Positions 52,248 through 61,652 are shown, counted from the stretch's first letter. The stretch: 64,000 nt of DNA from Peribacillus saganii (GCF_003429095.1 NZ_QVTE01000030.1:1-64000); one strand, 5' to 3'. Numbers and translations: made by a program. Notes: generated by a model from the letters alone, not told the origin.

Positions 52248-52964
52248 TTAGATTAAATGAGCTCCACCATCGATAAGTACGGATGTACCAGTTGTAAATC
52301 CGTTTTTCGCCAGGTAAACATAGGTTTCAGCTATATCTTCAGGTTGAGCAACACGTCCAACAGGTAATTGCTTTGCAATCCCATTAAACATATCTTTCCT
52401 TTGTTCTTCTGGCATTCCGCCGTAAATAGGAGTGTCAACGATTCCAGGTGATACCACGTTTACTCTGATCGGTGCCAGGTCTACTGAAAGTCCCCGTACT
52501 AATCCGCCAATTGCTGAATTGATGGAAGCTAGAGTCGATGCACCTTTAGGAGGGCGTACACCATATACACCTGAAGTTAATGTAATGGAACTTTCATTAT
52601 TTAAGTATGGAAGAGCAGCATGAACGGAAATGTATTGCCCCCAGAATTTGCTGTCAAAAGCTTCTCTTACTGTTGAAACAGGTAGTTCGCTAAAGTGACC
52701 CATTGCACCTTCCCCTGCAGTAACCACGAGGTGATCAAAATTACCAACCTTCTTGAAAAAGTCAGCAACCTTTTCCTCGCTGCGAAAGTCAATTTCATAA
52801 CCTTCTACGTTACCACCAAGCTTTGTTTTTGCTTCAGATAAATTTGAAGCAGAACGGCTAGCGATAATGACTTGAGCGGCTTCATCGAGAAACGCCTTAG
52901 CAGCGGCTAAACCAATTCCAGATGTACCGCCTAAAACAACTACTCTTTTTCCTTTTAATACCAA
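52248..52964 (-). CDS. Atypical short-chain dehydrogenase/reductase
   Basis: The 238-residue protein has the SDR cofactor loop VVVLGGTSGIGLAAAKAF and IIASRS, and ends with FTTGTSVLIDGGAHLI. The usual YxxxK active site is replaced: where SDRs read YxASKxA this protein has LASINSA, so both catalytic Tyr and Lys are missing (Leu and Asn). The preceding Ser in LTSGVYG is kept. Related sequences with LAAINGA-type motifs form a recognisable subgroup, so this is not simple decay. I prefer the TTG at 52964 with AAGGTGG upstream over a GTG at 52976 inside that site. Confidence 0.82.
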   Translation of the reverse strand: MVLKGKRVVVLGGTSGIGLAAAKAFLDEAAQVIIASRSASNLSEAKTKLGGNVEGYEIDFRSEEKVADFFKKVGNFDHLVVTAGEGAMGHFSELPVSTVREAFDSKFWGQYISVHAALPYLNNESSITLTSGVYGVRPPKGASTLASINSAIGGLVRGLSVDLAPIRVNVVSPGIVDTPIYGGMPEEQRKDMFNGIAKQLPVGRVAQPEDIAETYVYLAKNGFTTGTSVLIDGGAHLI

Positions 52965-52981
52965 AGTAATAACCACCTTTA

Positions 52982-53396
52982 TTCAAATGATTGCTTAACC
53001 AACCTGCGGATTCTTATTAAAGAATATGCAAGCTAAAGAAACTTATGTTTTACATGCGCTTTTTGTGTATTCAATATTTTACTGTATATGATTACATTTC
53101 TCACATAAAATGCTCAACAAATACCTTTGAGCAGAATCGTAAAGTAAGCTCCAATCATTATACTATTTGCTACCGGGTCTTTACTGGTTGTGGCTAATAT
53201 TTGATCCACAAGTTATTTTATCCTCATTTGAAAGTTTCCAATCTTTCTTTCACAAAATTATAGTCCGAAAAAATGTACGGGATTATAAATTTGTTGGATT
53301 CTTTTTATACCACTATTTGGGATAAGGTATCAGATTAAGCGGAAAAAACAACGACATAAAAAAGCCTGCTTTTACTGTATAAAATCATTTAAAACA
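52982..53396. other. Intergenic, no gene seen
   Basis: No gene or clear RNA motif. The region must contain the SDR promoter (minus strand). An unassigned hairpin AGCCTGCTTTTACTG lies near 53366. Confidence 0.35.
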
Positions 53397-53398
53397 GA

Positions 53399-53448
53399 AA
53401 GCTGACTCAAATGGCTAACATTAGCCTATGAGCCAGCTGTTTTTTTAA
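53399..53448. terminator. Terminator for the ProP-like gene
   Basis: AGCTGACTCAAATGGCTA and TAGCCTATGAGCCAGCT pair with few mismatches and have T or A runs on both sides, so it can act in both directions. It lies just beyond the minus-strand transporter stop. Confidence 0.75.
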
Positions 53449-53490
53449 AAAGTATTTATAAATGTGCAATGTCTCTAGAATGGGTTCCCA

Positions 53491-54939
53491 TTATCCAGTC
53501 ATAACTTTATCAATGTTCTTTTGTTTCCCCTGTCGTACCTCTTCATACCACCAGAGGGCTTTATCCGGATGTTTTAGCACTTCTTTTATTTCACTTTGAT
53601 TTTCTACAACAGGTGCTGATCCGCGCAGTGATTTTCCGGCTGTTTCTTTGACGAACAATGTAACAATAACAAGCCCAAAGAGGCACATTCCCATTAAATA
53701 ATAGGCCGGCAGCATTTTGTTTCCTGTTATGCTGACTAACCACGCTACGATAAGAGGTGTGGTACCCCCAAAAAGTGAGGTTGCAGTATTGTACGTAATT
53801 GCAAGGGCACCATAACGAATTCGGGTGAAAAATAATGAAGGCAGAGTTGCTGGGAGGGATCCTTGTAAAGCAGAGAGCAGAGCGCCAAGTATCAGCAGGC
53901 CAAAAAATGCGCCATAGACATTACCTGAACGAACAAGCATAAATGCAGGAATGCTGAGTACTATAGCACCGATTAAAGCTCCTTTTAAAATGCGGTTTCT
54001 GCCAATACAGTCACTCCAATAACCCATGGCCATTACTAAAGGAATCATAGCGATCATAACAATTACAAGCAAAAGCAGTCCTTTTTGTTCACCATAACCA
54101 AGTTCTTCAGACAAGTATGACGGCATATACGTCAGCACTGTATAGCTCATTACGTTATAAAAGATGACAACAGCTGTGCATATTAACAGCGCTCTCCAAT
54201 GCTCGGCAAAGATCTCTTTGAAAGACGTGCGTTGATTTCCTTCATCTATTGCTTCACTCATCGCTTCAAATGCCGGGGTTTCCCCCAAGTGGTTGCGGAA
54301 ATAAAAACCAATTAAGCCTAGGGGAGCTGCAATAAAGAATGGAATTCTCCAGCCCCATTCTACCATTGTTTCTGTTCCAAGTATGTAGGTCAGTAATGTT
54401 ACTAAACCGGCTCCGGCAATAAAACCTACAAGAGTTCCAACCTCCAAACCGCTCGCCATGAAAGTGCGTTTTTTATCGGGAGTTGTTTCTGCTATATATG
54501 TCATGGCACCAGCATATTCTCCGCCGGTAGAAAACCCCTGTACCAGCCTCGCTGTGAGCAATAGTATCTGTGCGGCAATCCCTATAGTGGCAAAACTCGG
54601 AATAAGTCCAATACTTAATGTGGCGGCAGCCATTAGAATCATTGTAGAAGCGAGGACCTTCTTTCGGCCCATGCGGTCTCCTATCATTCCAAAAAACATA
54701 CCTCCAATTGGCCTTGCAATAAATGCAACCGCAAAAGTCGCGAAAGCATAGATTAATTGAAATGAAGGATCTATTTCAGGGAAAAATACCTTTCCCATTG
54801 TTACTGCTAAAAATGAATATATACCAAAATCAAACCACTCCATGGCATTTCCGATAGATGTCCCAATCATGGACTTTTTCGCTACGCTGGAATCCACGAC
54901 TAAAATATTGTCTTTTAATTTATCCAGTGACATATTCAC
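53491..54939 (-). CDS. MFS transporter, ProP-like metabolite:H+ symporter
   Basis: The 482-residue major facilitator belongs to the metabolite:H+ symporter group that includes ProP (proline/betaine) and dicarboxylate carriers such as KgtP and CitA. Diagnostic segments are GTSIGNAMEWFDFGIYSFLA in helix 1, FIARPIGGMFFGMIGDRMGR and RLVQGFSTGGEYAGAMTYI. It starts at a GTG (54939) or the ATG two codons later, behind AGGAGG. No C-terminal osmosensing coiled coil as in E. coli ProP is evident, so an osmoprotectant role is not assured. Confidence 0.85.
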   Translation of the reverse strand: MNMSLDKLKDNILVVDSSVAKKSMIGTSIGNAMEWFDFGIYSFLAVTMGKVFFPEIDPSFQLIYAFATFAVAFIARPIGGMFFGMIGDRMGRKKVLASTMILMAAATLSIGLIPSFATIGIAAQILLLTARLVQGFSTGGEYAGAMTYIAETTPDKKRTFMASGLEVGTLVGFIAGAGLVTLLTYILGTETMVEWGWRIPFFIAAPLGLIGFYFRNHLGETPAFEAMSEAIDEGNQRTSFKEIFAEHWRALLICTAVVIFYNVMSYTVLTYMPSYLSEELGYGEQKGLLLLVIVMIAMIPLVMAMGYWSDCIGRNRILKGALIGAIVLSIPAFMLVRSGNVYGAFFGLLILGALLSALQGSLPATLPSLFFTRIRYGALAITYNTATSLFGGTTPLIVAWLVSITGNKMLPAYYLMGMCLFGLVIVTLFVKETAGKSLRGSAPVVENQSEIKEVLKHPDKALWWYEEVRQGKQKNIDKVMTG

Positions 54940-55197
54940 ATTGTTCCTCCTATCTTATTTTTTCTAGTATTTAAAATTAGTGCATAAACGTTTTTTCCCT
55001 TATGTAACCGGCTAAAACATGTAAAAAAACGGAAATCATCATAAGAATTTTCAATTGCAATGGTGTAAAAACTCTATTTCAATTAAAAGCTCCTTAAAGG
55101 TTAGTGAAAAAGACTTTAGTTTAAATGGAGAAAAAATGATTGGCTCATCTCAAAAAAGGGTATTGAAGAAGAAACCTTATAAAGGAGGTGGCCCTGC

Positions 55198-55353
55198 ATG
55201 ACAACTGAGGTATTATGCAATGTGGAGAATTGTAAATACTGGGCAAAAGGTGATAAGTGTATTGCCGACTCTATTTATGTGATTGGCGAGCACGGCAGAG
55301 ATGCTGCTGATGTTGAGGAAACAGCTTGTAAAACCTTTGAGCACCGCAAATGA
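55198..55353 (+). CDS. DUF1540 small Cys-rich protein
   Basis: A 51-residue protein found by hand: it starts MTTEVLCNVENCKYWAKGDK and ends ACKTFEHRK. The four Cys pattern (C7, C12, C21, C44: CxxxxCxYxxxGxxC then ACKTF) is that of DUF1540, a proposed metal-binding module common in spore-forming Firmicutes. AAAGGAGGTG lies 8 bases before the ATG, an excellent site. Monocistronic, with a terminator about 90 bases downstream. Function unknown. Confidence 0.88.
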   Translation: MTTEVLCNVENCKYWAKGDKCIADSIYVIGEHGRDAADVEETACKTFEHRK

Positions 55354-55444
55354 ATTTGAGGATTCCTTATAAAAAAAACTGGATAGAAAAAAACGCGTAG
55401 AAAGGTATGAAAAGAGATATTAATTCTTTAACTCTTACATCTGT

Positions 55445-55496
55445 AAAAAGGGCTGTACTCTAAAAGTCTAATACCGACTTTTGAGACAGTCCTTTT
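55445..55496 (+). terminator. Terminator after the DUF1540 gene
   Basis: AAAAGGGCTGT with an inner TAAAAGTC/GACTTTTG stem, and ACAGTCCTTTT, followed by T-rich sequence. Confidence 0.75.
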
Positions 55497-55600
55497 CACT
55501 TTTTCCTATTTTCATCTGTGAATAACCGCACGCGCACGAGTTTTCCGCTGAACTGATTATCCTGCCCCAAAAGTACCATAATATTTACTTACCCTGGATA

Positions 55601-55630
55601 TTGATTTTTATAATATTATAGAGTTATAAT
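55601..55630 (+). promoter_or_regulatory. Promoter of the amino acid ABC operon
   Basis: TTGATT (55601-55606), 18 bases, TATAAT (55625-55630). A small palindrome TTAGTCTACTAA follows at 55633-55644 and could bind a regulator. Confidence 0.6.
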
Positions 55631-55699
55631 ATATTAGTCTACTAACATGGTAGTGTGTTAAAGTGAGTTTAATTTCAATAGAAGGTGGTCAACATAGAT

Positions 55700-56476
55700 A
55701 TGAAACGTTTAGCAACTCTGCTGCTTATTGTGGCATCGGTATTTGTGATTGCTGCAGGATGCTCTAAATCTGCTGGAAAAGCAGAGGACAATACACTTGT
55801 CATTGGTATTGATGATAAATTTGCTCCAATGGGATTCCGCGATGAGGATAATAAAATTGTCGGTTTTGATATTGACTATGCTAACGCTGCAGCAGAAAAA
55901 ATGGGAACAAAAGTTAAGTTTCAGCCAATAGACTGGAAAACAAAAGAAGCGGAGCTTAGCTCCGGACGAATTGATCTTATCTGGAATGGTTACACTATTA
56001 CGGAAGAACGGAAAGAAAAAGTTCTTTTCACAAAACCCTATTTAGAAAATGCACAGGTAGTTGTGACAAAGGCGGACTCAAAGCTTACTAAAGTGGCTGA
56101 CTTAGAAGGTAAAATCGTTGGTTTGCAATCTCTATCATCTGCTTCAGATGCCTTGAACGCTGCCCCGATTAAATCAAAAATTAAGACGGTTACAGAGTTT
56201 GCCGACAATGTTCAGGCCTTATCTGACTTAAAGAGCGGCCGTGTCGATGCAGTAGTAATTGATGAGATTGTTATTAACTATTACATGACTAAACAGGGAG
56301 AATCATTTAAGGTGCTTGATGAATCTCTTGCTCCTGAAGAATATGGTATCGGTGTGAAAAAAGGCAACGATGAATTGCTTGAAAAGCTCCAAAAAGCACT
56401 TGATGAATTGAATGAGGACGGAACAGCCGCTGAAATCTCTAAAAAGTGGTTTGGTGAAGATAAAGTATTAAAGTAA
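55700..56476 (+). CDS. Amino acid ABC transporter substrate-binding lipoprotein
   Basis: The 258-residue lipoprotein has a signal peptide with lipobox VIAAGC (Cys21) and a family 3 solute-binding fold: LVIGIDDKFAPMGFRDED, KIVGFDIDYANAAAEKMG, SGRIDLIWNGYTITEERKE, KSGRVDAVVIDE. It is the receptor for the permease and ATPase encoded after the repeats. The family takes polar amino acids, glutamine, arginine or cystine; the exact one is not clear. I prefer the ATG at 55700 over a GTG at 55685 that lies within the GAAGGTGG ribosome site. Confidence 0.9.
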   Translation: MKRLATLLLIVASVFVIAAGCSKSAGKAEDNTLVIGIDDKFAPMGFRDEDNKIVGFDIDYANAAAEKMGTKVKFQPIDWKTKEAELSSGRIDLIWNGYTITEERKEKVLFTKPYLENAQVVVTKADSKLTKVADLEGKIVGLQSLSSASDALNAAPIKSKIKTVTEFADNVQALSDLKSGRVDAVVIDEIVINYYMTKQGESFKVLDESLAPEEYGIGVKKGNDELLEKLQKALDELNEDGTAAEISKKWFGEDKVLK

Positions 56477-56487
56477 TATGGAATTTA

Positions 56488-56528
56488 AGGCAGAACAGGT
56501 TTTCCGAAGGGAACCCTGTTTTGTTTTT
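56488..56528 (+). terminator. Terminator after the binding-protein gene
   Basis: AACAGGTTTTCC and GGAACCCTGTT pair around GAAG, followed by TTGTTTTT. It lies between the binding-protein gene and the rest of the ABC operon, so downstream genes rely on read-through or a new start. Confidence 0.75.
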
Positions 56529-56577
56529 CTGAAGGGAATTATTAAATTATCGAGCTGAATAACTAAGCAGGGCTATG

Positions 56578-56920
56578 TGAAGCTCCAGCGCCTAGCCCAC
56601 TGTGGAAAAGATAAAAGCCCTCGAAAGGCAACAAGCGCCTTCCGGGTCTTTTCCTATTTCCTTCATGGGCTGTTCAAGGCGCTTACGTTAAGCTAGAAAA
56701 AATAGAATAACTTTTTTCACAAGTACAGATGTCTAGCTCCAGCACCCGGCCCCTCGAGGTCATAAGCCAATCGCTTCGGAAGGCAAAAAGCGCCTTCTGT
56801 CAGCGCTTGTCTTATGCTTGCCGGAGGCCCACAGGAGGTGGGTCAGAACGGCGTTGCCACAGGACGTGGCGACCTTAGCCGTTCTTCCTCGTGGCGGGGT
56901 GCTTGCGTTTTTCTTAAAAG
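56578..56920 (+). repeat. Dispersed composite repeat, copy A of a tandem pair
   Basis: Two modules. The first (56581-56695) runs from AGCTCCAGCGCCTAGCCCAC to GGCGCTTACGTTAAGCT and folds on itself. The second (56734-56915) runs from AGCTCCAGCACCCGGCCCCT through GGCCCACAGGAGGTGGGTCA and the GTTGCCACAGGACGTGGCGAC hairpin to GGGTGCTTGCG. An AT-rich linker (AAAATAGAATAACTTTTTTC) joins them. The whole unit recurs 379 bases later with a few differences. No open frame of its own. Confidence 0.9.
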
Positions 56921-56956
56921 ATTAAGAAAGTATAACTATTTAAACGTATACTGATG

Positions 56957-57296
56957 TCCAGCTCCAGCGCCTAGCCCACTGTGGAAAAGATAAAAGCCCT
57001 CGAAAGGCAAAAAGCGCCTTCCGGGTCTTTTCCTATTTCCTTCATGGGCTGTTCAAGGCGCTTACGCTAAGCTAGAAAAAATAGAATAACTTTTTTCACA
57101 AGTACAGATGTCTAGCTCCAGCACCCGGCCCCTCGAGGTCATAAACCAATCGCTTCGGAAGGCAAAAAGCGCCTTCTGTCAGCGCTTGTCTTATGCTTGT
57201 CGGAGGCCCACAGGAGGTGGGTCAGAACGGCGTTGCCACAGGACGTGGCGACCTTAGCCGTTCTTCCTCGTGGCGGGGTGCTTGCGCTTTTCGTTT
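56957..57296 (+). repeat. Dispersed composite repeat, copy B of a tandem pair
   Basis: This is a near-identical second copy of the unit at 56578, with the same two modules and linker. Differences from copy A include AACAAGC to AAAAAGC, GTTAAG to GCTAAG, AAGCC to AAACC and GCCGG to GTCGG. It ends three bases before the GGAGGTG ribosome site of the permease gene. An open frame extends from the permease back into it, but that is accidental. Confidence 0.9.
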
Positions 57297-57310
57297 TTGG
57301 AGGTGTTTTT

Positions 57311-57970
57311 TTGTCTTTGGATTATATTACATCAATACTTGGGCCGATGCTTGAAGGGGCTCAGATGACAGTCCTTTTGTTTTTAATTGCTATTATTACG
57401 GCGATACCGCTGGGTTTCCTTCTAACGCTGGCTGTTAAAAGCAGCTTTAAGCCATTATCCTTCCTTGCGCAGGGCTATATTTATGTAATGAGGGGAACTC
57501 CTCTTTTACTGCAATTGCTTTTTATATGCTTCGGCCTGCCAATGCTTCCTGTTGTTGGTGAATATTTAGTATTAGATAGATTTGTCGCAGCTTGTTTGGG
57601 CTTTGTGCTAAACTATGCCGCATACTTTGCAGAAATTTTCCGCGGGGGGCTTTTGGCCATTGATAAGGGACAATACGAGGCATCCCAGGTTCTTGGTTTG
57701 AATAAATGGCAGACAACCACCAGGATAATATTGCCTCAAATGTTTCGTGTTGCACTTCCGGCTGTTGCAAATGAATCGGTAACACTGGTTAAGGATACCG
57801 CTCTTCTTTATGCGGTTGCAGTCCCGGAATTGCTGCACTATGCCCAGACTGCTGTCAATCGTGACTTTACGATTGTACCGTTTTTTGTAGCGGGTTTGAT
57901 CTATTTAATTATGACACTCGTATTAACGGTAGTCTTTAAAGTGATCGAGCGGAGATTTAAATTTGAATAA
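57311..57970 (+). CDS. Amino acid ABC transporter permease
   Basis: The 219-residue permease of the His/Glu/Gln/Arg family has about five helices and the loop QYEASQVLGLNKWQTTTRII followed by LPQMFRVALP that contacts the ATPase. It works with the binding protein at 55700 and the ATPase that follows. The start is the TTG at 57311, with GGAGGTG 5 bases upstream. The frame stays open for 38 more codons back into the dispersed repeat, which would add a Pro/Arg-rich tail foreign to the family. Confidence 0.9.
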   Translation: MSLDYITSILGPMLEGAQMTVLLFLIAIITAIPLGFLLTLAVKSSFKPLSFLAQGYIYVMRGTPLLLQLLFICFGLPMLPVVGEYLVLDRFVAACLGFVLNYAAYFAEIFRGGLLAIDKGQYEASQVLGLNKWQTTTRIILPQMFRVALPAVANESVTLVKDTALLYAVAVPELLHYAQTAVNRDFTIVPFFVAGLIYLIMTLVLTVVFKVIERRFKFE

Positions 57971-57985
57971 GAAGGATTGGTGAAT

Positions 57986-58726
57986 GTGGCTATCATTGAA
58001 GTATCCAACCTTAAAAAATCGTTTGGCGATCTGGAAGTATTAAAAAAGATAACTTTTAATGTAGATAAAAATGACGTGGTTGCAGTTATCGGTCCCTCTG
58101 GGTCAGGAAAAAGCACAATGCTCCGCAGTTTGGTCCATCTTGAGGAAATAAACGGCGGCAGCATCAAGGTAGCAGGTGATCAGTTAGTCAAGGATGGAGT
58201 ATACTCGAAACCTCAAGAGGTTAAGAGAATCACATCTAAAATGGGAATGGTCTTTCAGCATTTTAACTTGTTCCCGCACCTTACCGTTAAAGAAAATCTT
58301 GAGCTGCCTCCTAAATTAGTGAAGAACGAGCCAACATCCGTTATTCATCAAAGAAGCACAGAACTTTTAAAAAAAATAGGACTTACCGATAGGGCGAACG
58401 CCTATCCGGCAAATTTATCTGGTGGCCAAAAACAAAGAGTAGCCATTGCAAGAGCTCTCATGATGAATCCTGAAATCCTTCTCTTTGATGAACCTACATC
58501 AGCATTAGACCCAGAATTGACAGGGGAAGTATTGAAGGTAATGAAGGACCTGGCTGAAGAGCAAATGACAATGATAGTTGTTACACATGAAATGGGATTT
58601 GCTAAGGAAGTAGCAAATCGTGTTATTTTCATGGACAATGGAGAAATCATCGAATCCGGCCATCCATCCGAGTTGTTTGATAACCCTCGAAACGAACGTA
58701 CAAAAGCCTTTTTGAACCGAGTTTGA
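57986..58726 (+). CDS. Amino acid ABC transporter ATPase
   Basis: The 246-residue GlnQ-type ATPase drives the importer. It has Walker [10 protein letters not shown] near residues 33-41, the Q loop in [14 protein letters not shown], the signature [16 protein letters not shown], Walker [15 protein letters not shown] and the H-loop His in [10 protein letters not shown] use the GTG at 57986, about 9 bases after GAAGGA; GTG 57980 and TTG 57977 are closer to the site but would put extra residues before the conserved [12 protein letters not shown] start. It ends the operon, with a terminator about 200 bases on. Confidence 0.92.
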   Translation: MAIIEVSNLKKSFGDLEVLKKITFNVDKNDVVAVIGPSGSGKSTMLRSLVHLEEINGGSIKVAGDQLVKDGVYSKPQEVKRITSKMGMVFQHFNLFPHLTVKENLELPPKLVKNEPTSVIHQRSTELLKKIGLTDRANAYPANLSGGQKQRVAIARALMMNPEILLFDEPTSALDPELTGEVLKVMKDLAEEQMTMIVVTHEMGFAKEVANRVIFMDNGEIIESGHPSELFDNPRNERTKAFLNRV

Positions 58727-58921
58727 AGTGATATTTTGTTAACGGAAAAGTACAGCAGTTACGCGGGATATAGGAGCGTGCTGCAGTGATACAGAGCCAA
58801 TTACATGTGAGAATTCATATCAGTTTTCGCGTAAACGGGTCTTTAGCTTAATTCGTATGAATTCCCGCTTAATTGGATATTAAGTATATACAGGGTTTAA
58901 CCTAATAATGAAGATGTTTTT

Positions 58922-58961
58922 TGATTTCCCTCAAACTGCTCGTTTGGGGGATTTTTTTTAT
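58922..58961 (+). terminator. Terminator after the amino acid ABC operon
   Basis: TTTCCCTCAAAC and GTTTGGGGGA pair around TGCTC and are followed by eight T residues. Confidence 0.88.
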
Positions 58962-59257
58962 TAAGGAGTATTTGTGTTTGCTCTTTAAAATGATGGTCAA
59001 TTGTTGTTAGCTGCAATTATAGATATAGGGAAGAAATGCAAGAGTAGGTTTGCTTTATTTCTTTAACCCTAACATCACTGGATTTAGTACGTAGTCAAAA
59101 GTGTTTAAAGTGCGTTGTATTTGTTTGGAAAGGGTATAATTAGTTGGAAGAAGTAGACTTTAAAAAGGGCTGTCTTGTGCTTATATTGAGAGTAGATACC
59201 TAAATAAATCAAAGAAGTAATATGATACTAAAAGTCAAAGGAAGAAAAGGAGATACG
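58962..59257. other. Intergenic before selO
   Basis: Nothing coding. TTGGAAAGGGTATAATTAG around 59126-59144 contains a good TATAAT-type -10 that could start selO transcription; the -35 is unclear. Confidence 0.4.
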
Positions 59258-60718
59258 ATGACAAAAGAAACAGGATGGAATTTAGACAACAGCTATGCCC
59301 GTCTGCCTAAGACATTTTTTACCGCTCAAAATCCGCACCCTGTCAGTTCACCGAAATTGATCACTTTTAATGCTCCGCTGGCAGCATCCCTGGGATTGAA
59401 TACGGAGAAGCTGCAAAGTGAAGATGGCATAGCGGTGTTTGCTGGCAATCGAATTCCGGAAGGCTCGGAGCCTCTTGCTCAAGCTTATGCGGGGCACCAA
59501 TTTGGGCACTTTACAAAGTTAGGGGATGGCCGTGCTGTGCTCCTTGGTGAACAGATCACTCCCGATGGTGATCGGCTTGATATCGAGTTAAAGGGGCCAG
59601 GCCGAACGCCATATTCCCGCGGAGGCGATGGCCGAGCGGCACTTGGACCGATGCTGCGCGAATACATCATCAGCGAAGCCATGCATGCGCTTGGTATCCC
59701 TACCACCCGCAGCCTGGCCGTAGTTTCAACCGGTGAGCCAGTAATTCGGGAGACCCCGCTGCCAGGAGCCATTTTGACCCGCGTGGCTGCCAGCCATCTG
59801 CGAGTCGGCACTTTTGAATACGCTGCAAATTGGGGTACAGCTGAGGAACTTAAAGTCCTGGCTGATTATGCAATAAAACGCCATTATCCAGAGGTTGAAG
59901 CTGATGAGAGCCGATATCTTTCATTGCTTAAGGAAGTGATCAAGCGCCAAGCGCGGCTAATTTCCAAATGGCAACTGGTTGGCTTTATCCATGGAGTTAT
60001 GAACACTGACAACATGACCATAAGCGGAGAAACAATAGATTATGGTCCTTGTGCCTTTATGGATATTTATGATCCGGCAACGGTATTCAGCTCCATTGAC
60101 GTTCAAGGCCGCTATGCATACGGAAACCAGCCAGGTATTGGCGGTTGGAATCTTGCCCGATTTGCTGAAAGTCTATTGCCGCTGCTTCATGAAAATCAGG
60201 AGAAAGCTGTCGAAATTGCTCAGGAGGCCATCTCAGTCTATCCGGAGCTATATCAGAATAATTGGATTTCCGGTATGAGGGCAAAATTGGGAATATTTAA
60301 TGAAGAGAAAGAGGATGGAACTCTAATTGCGGACCTTCTAAATATAATGAAGAAGCATCGGGCAGATTATACCAATACCTTCCGGGCATTAACGTTTGAA
60401 AGACATGAGGATATGGTACTGCATGGAACACCGGAATTTACCGAGTGGCATAAGGTATGGCAGGAAAGATTACGCAGGCAAAATGACTCGAAAGCGTCTT
60501 CCCAACATTTGATGCAAAACAGCAACCCTTCGGTAATTCCTAGGAACCATAGGGTTGAAGAAGCACTGGAAGCCGCAGTGGAAGAAGGAGACTACAGTGT
60601 AATGGAGCGGCTGTTAGAGGTTCTTTCAAGCCCTTACGCTCACTCTCCTGAACAGGCTGAGTACTGCACACTCCCTGCGCAATCAAACATTCCTTATCAA
60701 ACCTTTTGCGGTACATGA
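59258..60718 (+). CDS. selO: Protein adenylyltransferase SelO (YdiU family)
   Basis: The 486-residue SelO pseudokinase transfers AMP from ATP to Ser/Thr/Tyr of proteins and is linked to redox stress in other organisms. Conserved stretches include [74 protein letters not shown] (metal/nucleotide site) and the end PYQTFCGT. The ending has Cys, not selenocysteine, as usual in bacteria. I take the ATG at 59258 with AAAGGAG upstream; an earlier ATG at 59222 has none. Monocistronic. Confidence 0.93.
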   Translation: MTKETGWNLDNSYARLPKTFFTAQNPHPVSSPKLITFNAPLAASLGLNTEKLQSEDGIAVFAGNRIPEGSEPLAQAYAGHQFGHFTKLGDGRAVLLGEQITPDGDRLDIELKGPGRTPYSRGGDGRAALGPMLREYIISEAMHALGIPTTRSLAVVSTGEPVIRETPLPGAILTRVAASHLRVGTFEYAANWGTAEELKVLADYAIKRHYPEVEADESRYLSLLKEVIKRQARLISKWQLVGFIHGVMNTDNMTISGETIDYGPCAFMDIYDPATVFSSIDVQGRYAYGNQPGIGGWNLARFAESLLPLLHENQEKAVEIAQEAISVYPELYQNNWISGMRAKLGIFNEEKEDGTLIADLLNIMKKHRADYTNTFRALTFERHEDMVLHGTPEFTEWHKVWQERLRRQNDSKASSQHLMQNSNPSVIPRNHRVEEALEAAVEEGDYSVMERLLEVLSSPYAHSPEQAEYCTLPAQSNIPYQTFCGT

Positions 60719-60762
60719 TAAAAAAGCAATAGAAATGAGTATTTCCTCTTTGTTGTCGGAAA

Positions 60763-60812
60763 TAAAAAAAGCTTGTAGAGTTCAGTTTAAGAATCTATAC
60801 AAGCTTTTTTTG
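60763..60812. terminator. Bidirectional terminator
   Basis: AAAAAAAGCTTGTA and TACAAGCTTTTTTT pair across a 20-base loop. It sits between convergent selO and the minus-strand DUF2653 gene and can serve both. Confidence 0.88.
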
Positions 60813-60834
60813 AGAAAAATGAAGCTGGCTTCTT

Positions 60835-61122
60835 TTATCTGATAACTGCGATTATACCTTCCTTATCATCTAAAACTAGCTCAATTCCGGTATAAGGATC
60901 TCGATTCATAAATTCATCAAGCCATAAGCGAAGAGCTTCTATAATGTTTGCTGTAATAAGCACTTGTTTTCGGCCATATACATATGCTTCAGCAGAAAAA
61001 CCTAATTCATCATCATATAGGAGTTCTACTTCAACTTCTTCGGGTTTCACTTGTTTTTTGCGAGAAATATAAACACAAATAGCATTAATAATATCCTGCT
61101 CAGAAATGATTATCTTCTCCAT
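60835..61122 (-). CDS. DUF2653 (YxcD-family) protein
   Basis: This acidic cytoplasmic protein of 95 residues starts MEKIIISEQDIINAICVYIS and contains VEVELLYDDELGFSAEAYVY, typical of DUF2653, the family of B. subtilis YxcD. There is no known function. GGGGAG lies about 9 bases before the ATG, and the gene overlaps the upstream membrane-protein gene by 13 bases, so the two are probably translationally coupled. Both lie downstream of a Mn2+-type riboswitch. Confidence 0.8.
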   Translation of the reverse strand: MEKIIISEQDIINAICVYISRKKQVKPEEVEVELLYDDELGFSAEAYVYGRKQVLITANIIEALRLWLDEFMNRDPYTGIELVLDDKEGIIAVIR

Positions 61123-61553
61123 GAGCTTGACTCCCCGTGTCTCTTTTTATTACGGAAATATGAGAAAATGCCCCGTATAGCTGAGATTAAAAGGAATATC
61201 GCCAGAATGTTTATAAGTAATCCGAAAATAGAACCTAGCATTCCCATGTTTCCAATTAAACTTCCGAATAGCAGTCCAGCAAGTCCTCCTACCATAAGGC
61301 CCTTCATTAAACCGCCAGAACTAAATCCGCCTTTTTTATTATCAATTGAGGACTTACTCTTGGTAGTGCTCTCTGCCTTTTTATTTTGGAAAAACGAATT
61401 GTTGTTGTTAGATTGGTTGTTACTATTAAAACTTCTCTTGCCAGACTTGTATGATTTAGCTTCCACCTTTGTTGAAGAATCATGAAACACAAAGTTCCCC
61501 ACAGGAGAAAAAATAAGCGCTGCCGATAGTAAAGCTGCTAAAATCTTTTTCAT
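61110..61553 (-). CDS. Membrane protein with Gly-rich core, Mn-riboswitch controlled
   Basis: The 147-residue protein has a signal peptide or first helix (ILAALLSAALIFSPVGNFVF), a long hydrophilic stretch rich in Ser, Asn and Lys (about residues 28-75), then a Gly-rich hydrophobic region (GGLMKGLMVGGLAGLLFGSL and following) and a last helix (FGLLINILAIFLLISAI) with a basic tail. The layout recalls the N-terminal part of bacterial Tim44-like proteins but lacks the Tim44 domain. GGAGGT lies 7 bases before the ATG at 61553. The yybP-ykoY riboswitch upstream suggests a role in Mn2+ or membrane homeostasis. Confidence 0.75.
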   Translation of the reverse strand: MKKILAALLSAALIFSPVGNFVFHDSSTKVEAKSYKSGKRSFNSNNQSNNNNSFFQNKKAESTTKSKSSIDNKKGGFSSGGLMKGLMVGGLAGLLFGSLIGNMGMLGSIFGLLINILAIFLLISAIRGIFSYFRNKKRHGESSSWRR

Positions 61554-61652
61554 TGTATTAACCTCCATGTTATTTAGTATAAAATAGATTATTTTAAATA
61601 TGGGATAGCCAGAAACTTTTAAATAGCAAGTCGCCTCCTAAAATAGAACTTA

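Noticed and set aside
40536-56476. Prophage or genomic island with defence genes
   Set aside because: Only a recombinase scrap and an XRE regulator are suggestive; there are no structural, replication, restriction, toxin or abortive-infection genes.
56578-57296. CRISPR array
   Set aside because: The repeated units are about 340 bp long, occur twice in tandem, and have no short spacer-repeat periodicity.
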